From Pseudomonas putida (GTDB taxonomy: Bacteria; Pseudomonadota; Gammaproteobacteria; Pseudomonadales; Pseudomonadaceae): a DNA stretch of 64,000 bases. The notes beneath the pieces were generated by a model. The model was not told the DNA's origin, ran no database searches, and saw only the letters and a list, made by a program, of their open reading frames with translations. Of this stretch, positions 61,979 through 64,000 are shown one piece after another. The stretch lies in NCBI RefSeq assembly GCF_002906855.1, contig NZ_MINI01000028.1, positions 1,364,001 through 1,428,000 on the forward strand. The letters run 5' to 3'. A program made the position numbers and the translations under genes. How positions within the stretch are numbered: position 1 is the stretch's first letter; every line of letters begins with the position of its first letter.

Positions 61979-62511
61979 AGCGTTGGATCATGGTCGTGCC
62001 ACTGGCGGTATTCCTGCTGATGGCGGTTTTCCTCTACAAAGGGCTGTTCCTCAAGCCCGACGAGTTGCCGTCGGCGATGATCGGCAAACCGTTCCCGGCG
62101 TTTGCCCTGGCGTCGACCCAGGGTGAGCGCAACCTGACCCAGGCCGACCTGCATGGCCGACCAGCGTTGGTCAACGTGTGGGCCACCTGGTGCCCGTCGT
62201 GCAAGGTCGAGCACCCGTACCTGAACCAGCTGGCCCAGCAGGGCGTGGTGATCCACGGTATCAACTACAAGGACGACAACGCAGCCGCGCAGAAATGGCT
62301 GGCCGAGTTCCACAACCCGTACCAGCTGGATATCCGCGACGAGCAGGGCAGCCTGGGGCTGGACCTGGGCGTGTATGGCGCACCGGAAACCTTCCTCATC
62401 GACGCCAAGGGCATCATCCGCTACAAGCACGTCGGTATCGTCGACGCCGACGTGTGGCGCGAGCAGCTGGCGCCGCTATACCAGGGCCTGGTCGACGAGG
62501 CCAAGCCATGA
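61975..62511 (+). CDS. ccmG: Thiol:disulfide interchange protein CcmG (DsbE)
   Basis: The 178-aa membrane-anchored thioredoxin-like protein has an N-terminal helix (MVVPLAVFLLMAVFLYKGLF) and the active site WCPSC (Cys73, Cys76), with the CcmG GVxGxPET-like segment (LGVYGAPETFLID). It reduces the CXXCH cysteines of apocytochrome c in the periplasm. Confidence 0.97.
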   Translation: MKRWIMVVPLAVFLLMAVFLYKGLFLKPDELPSAMIGKPFPAFALASTQGERNLTQADLHGRPALVNVWATWCPSCKVEHPYLNQLAQQGVVIHGINYKDDNAAAQKWLAEFHNPYQLDIRDEQGSLGLDLGVYGAPETFLIDAKGIIRYKHVGIVDADVWREQLAPLYQGLVDEAKP

Positions 62512-62984
62512 GGCGCTGGCTGGCAGCCGCCGTGCTGGGCATGAGCCTGGCCGGCGTGGCCAAGGCGGCCATCGATACCTACCAGTTCCGCGATGACGCC
62601 GAGCGCGAGCGTTACCAGCAACTGACCAAGGAACTGCGCTGCCCCAAGTGCCAGAACCAGGACATCGCCGACTCCAACGCACCGATCGCCGCCGACCTGC
62701 GCCGCGAGATCTTCCGCATGCTCGGCGAAGGCAAGAGCAACCAGCAGATCGTCGACTTCATGGTCGATCGCTATGGCGATTTCGTGCGCTACAAGCCGGC
62801 GCTCAGCGGCCGCACCTGGCTGCTCTGGTTCGGCCCGGGCATCCTGCTGGCCGGTGGTTTCGTGGTGCTGGCGGTGATCGTCCGCCGTCGCCGTGGCCCG
62901 GCAAGCCAGGCCGCACAGGAACTGTCCGTCGAAGAACGCGAGCGTCTCGCCAAACTGCTGGAAAAAGAACAGACCCATGACTGA
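62508..62984 (+). CDS. ccmH: Cytochrome c maturation protein CcmH
   Basis: A 158-aa protein with a signal peptide ([20 protein letters not shown]), the redox motif RCPKCQNQ (Cys45, Cys48) and a C-terminal membrane helix ([20 protein letters not shown]). It presents reduced apocytochrome together with CcmG. ATG 62508 overlaps the ccmG stop; a longer open frame beginning at 62178 lies inside ccmG and is rejected. Confidence 0.96.
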   Translation: MRRWLAAAVLGMSLAGVAKAAIDTYQFRDDAERERYQQLTKELRCPKCQNQDIADSNAPIAADLRREIFRMLGEGKSNQQIVDFMVDRYGDFVRYKPALSGRTWLLWFGPGILLAGGFVVLAVIVRRRRGPASQAAQELSVEERERLAKLLEKEQTHD

Positions 62985-64000
62985 ATTCTGGCTTAGCGCG
63001 GGCCTGCTGCTGCTCGCCGCCCTCGGCTTTCTGCTGATCCCGATCCTGCGTGGCCGTCGCCAGCAGCAGGAAGAAGACCGCACCGCTTTGAACGTCGCCC
63101 TGTACCAGGAGCGCGTAGCCGAACTGGCCGCCCAGCAGGCCGCCGGCGTGCTCGACCAGGCGCAAATGGCCAAGGGCCGCGATGAGGCGGCCCGTGAGCT
63201 GCTGGCCGATACCGAAGGCGCAGAACCTGCACGCCAGGGGCACCTGGGCAAGGCCCTGCCATTGCTGGCGGCCGTACTGGTGCCAGTACTGGCACTGGGA
63301 CTGTACCTGCACTTTGGCGCGGCGGACAAGGTCGAGCTGACCCAGGAATTCGCCGCTGCACCGAAGACCATGGACGAAATGACCACGCGTCTCGAGCGTG
63401 CCGTGCAGGCCCAGCCGGACTCGGCCGAAGGCCTGTACTTCCTTGGCCGTGCCTACATGGCCCAGCAACGCCCGGCCGACGCGGCACGGGCCTACGAGCG
63501 CGCCGTCGCCCTGGCCGGTCGCCAGCCAGAACTGCTCGGCCAGTGGGCCCAGGCGCTGTACTTCGCCGCCGACAAGAAATGGAGCGCGCAGGTGCAGGCG
63601 CTGACCGACGAAGCGCTCAAGGCCGACCCGAACGAGGTCACCAGCCTTGGCTTGCGGGGCATCGCCGCCTTCGAGGGTGAGCGCTACCAGGAAGCCATCG
63701 ACTACTGGAACCGACTGCTGGCGCAATTGCCCGAAGGCGATGCCTCGCGGGCGGCACTGCAAGGTGGCATCGACCGCGCCGCGGAGCGGCTGGGCAGCAC
63801 CGGCAGCAAAGCCCAGGCCACTACGACAGCCCGCCTGAAGGTGCGGGTGGAACTGGCGGCGGCGCTCAAGGACAAGGTCAAGCCTGACGACACCGTGTTC
63901 ATCTTCGCCCGTGCCAGCAATGGCCCGCCCATGCCGCTGGCGGCCAAGCGGGTGACCGTGGCGCAATTGCCGCTGGAGGTGGAATTGTCCGATGCTGACG
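62977..64000 (+). CDS. ccmI: Cytochrome c biogenesis protein CcmI (CycH), 3' end outside the window
   Basis: The frame is open to the window end, giving about 341 residues. It starts [20 protein letters not shown] (first membrane helix), then a coiled segment ([20 protein letters not shown]), a second membrane helix ([20 protein letters not shown]) and TPR repeats ([40 protein letters not shown]), which bind apocytochrome C-termini. ATG 62977 overlaps ccmH by 8 nt. Typical CcmI is about 400 aa, so little is missing. Confidence 0.93.
   Translation, partial: MTEFWLSAGLLLLAALGFLLIPILRGRRQQQEEDRTALNVALYQERVAELAAQQAAGVLDQAQMAKGRDEAARELLADTEGAEPARQGHLGKALPLLAAVLVPVLALGLYLHFGAADKVELTQEFAAAPKTMDEMTTRLERAVQAQPDSAEGLYFLGRAYMAQQRPADAARAYERAVALAGRQPELLGQWAQALYFAADKKWSAQVQALTDEALKADPNEVTSLGLRGIAAFEGERYQEAIDYWNRLLAQLPEGDASRAALQGGIDRAAERLGSTGSKAQATTTARLKVRVELAAALKDKVKPDDTVFIFARASNGPPMPLAAKRVTVAQLPLEVELSDAD

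Overview
This window is the core flagellar, chemotaxis and motility locus of a Pseudomonas, most likely of the P. putida group. The gene order (flgKL, a glycosylation block, fliC-flaG-fliD-fliST, fleQ-fleSR, fliEFGHIJ, hsbA-hsbR-hptB, fliK, fliLMNOPQR-flhB, flhA-flhF-fleN-fliA, cheYZAB-motCD-parA-cheW, then ccmABCDEFGHI), the high GC content and intergenic REP palindromes of the 'cctcttcgcggg...cccgctcctac' type all fit that group. The assignment rests on gene content and recalled synteny, not on a database search.

Layout. 1-2903: the 3' end of flgK and complete flgL (hook-filament junction). 2989-11394: a flagellin-glycosylation block with two large, convergent, paralogous multidomain glycosyltransferases and a KAS III (FabH-like) enzyme, resembling the fgt1/fgt2/orf3 island of P. 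syringae. 11539-15294: flagellin, FlaG, filament cap FliD and the chaperones FliS and FliT-like. 15409-19619: the master regulator FleQ and the two-component pair FleS/FleR. 19651-25485: fliEFGHIJ (MS ring, rotor, export ATPase). 25655-28068: the HsbA-HsbR-HptB phospho-signalling module. 28077-29444: hook-length protein FliK. 29551-35038: fliLMNOPQR-flhB (C-ring and export gate). 35184-49417: flhA, flhF, fleN, fliA, then chemotaxis and the MotCD stator, with a polar ParA/CheW-like pair and cheW. 49478-57125, minus strand: a putative operon of a second FliK-like protein, a FlhB C-terminal-domain-only protein and two large proteins with a TcdA/TcdB-type glycosyltransferase domain. 57258-64000: the cytochrome c maturation operon ccmABCDEFGH(I), cut by the window end.

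Regulation can be read directly. Sigma-54 (-24/-12) promoters with exact GG-N10-GC spacing lie before fleSR, fliE, fliK, fliL, flhA and, on the minus strand, the second glycosyltransferase. FliA (sigma-28) promoters with exact 11-nt spacers lie before fliC, before fliS and, on the minus strand, before the fliK-like/flhB-like operon. This is the Pseudomonas hierarchy FleQ+RpoN -> FleSR -> FliA, and all three key regulators (fleQ, fleSR, fliA) plus the anti-activator fleN are in the window.

The most unusual part is 49478-57125. Two tandem paralogous toxin-like proteins (949 and 918 aa) carry the W, D..(R/K) and DxD signature of clostridial glucosylating toxins. They lie downstream of, and apparently co-oriented in one transcription unit with, two proteins resembling flagellar export switch components, behind a FliA promoter. 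This suggests a filament-stage set of toxin-like effectors or surface-modifying enzymes that may be linked to flagellar type III export; the link is inference.
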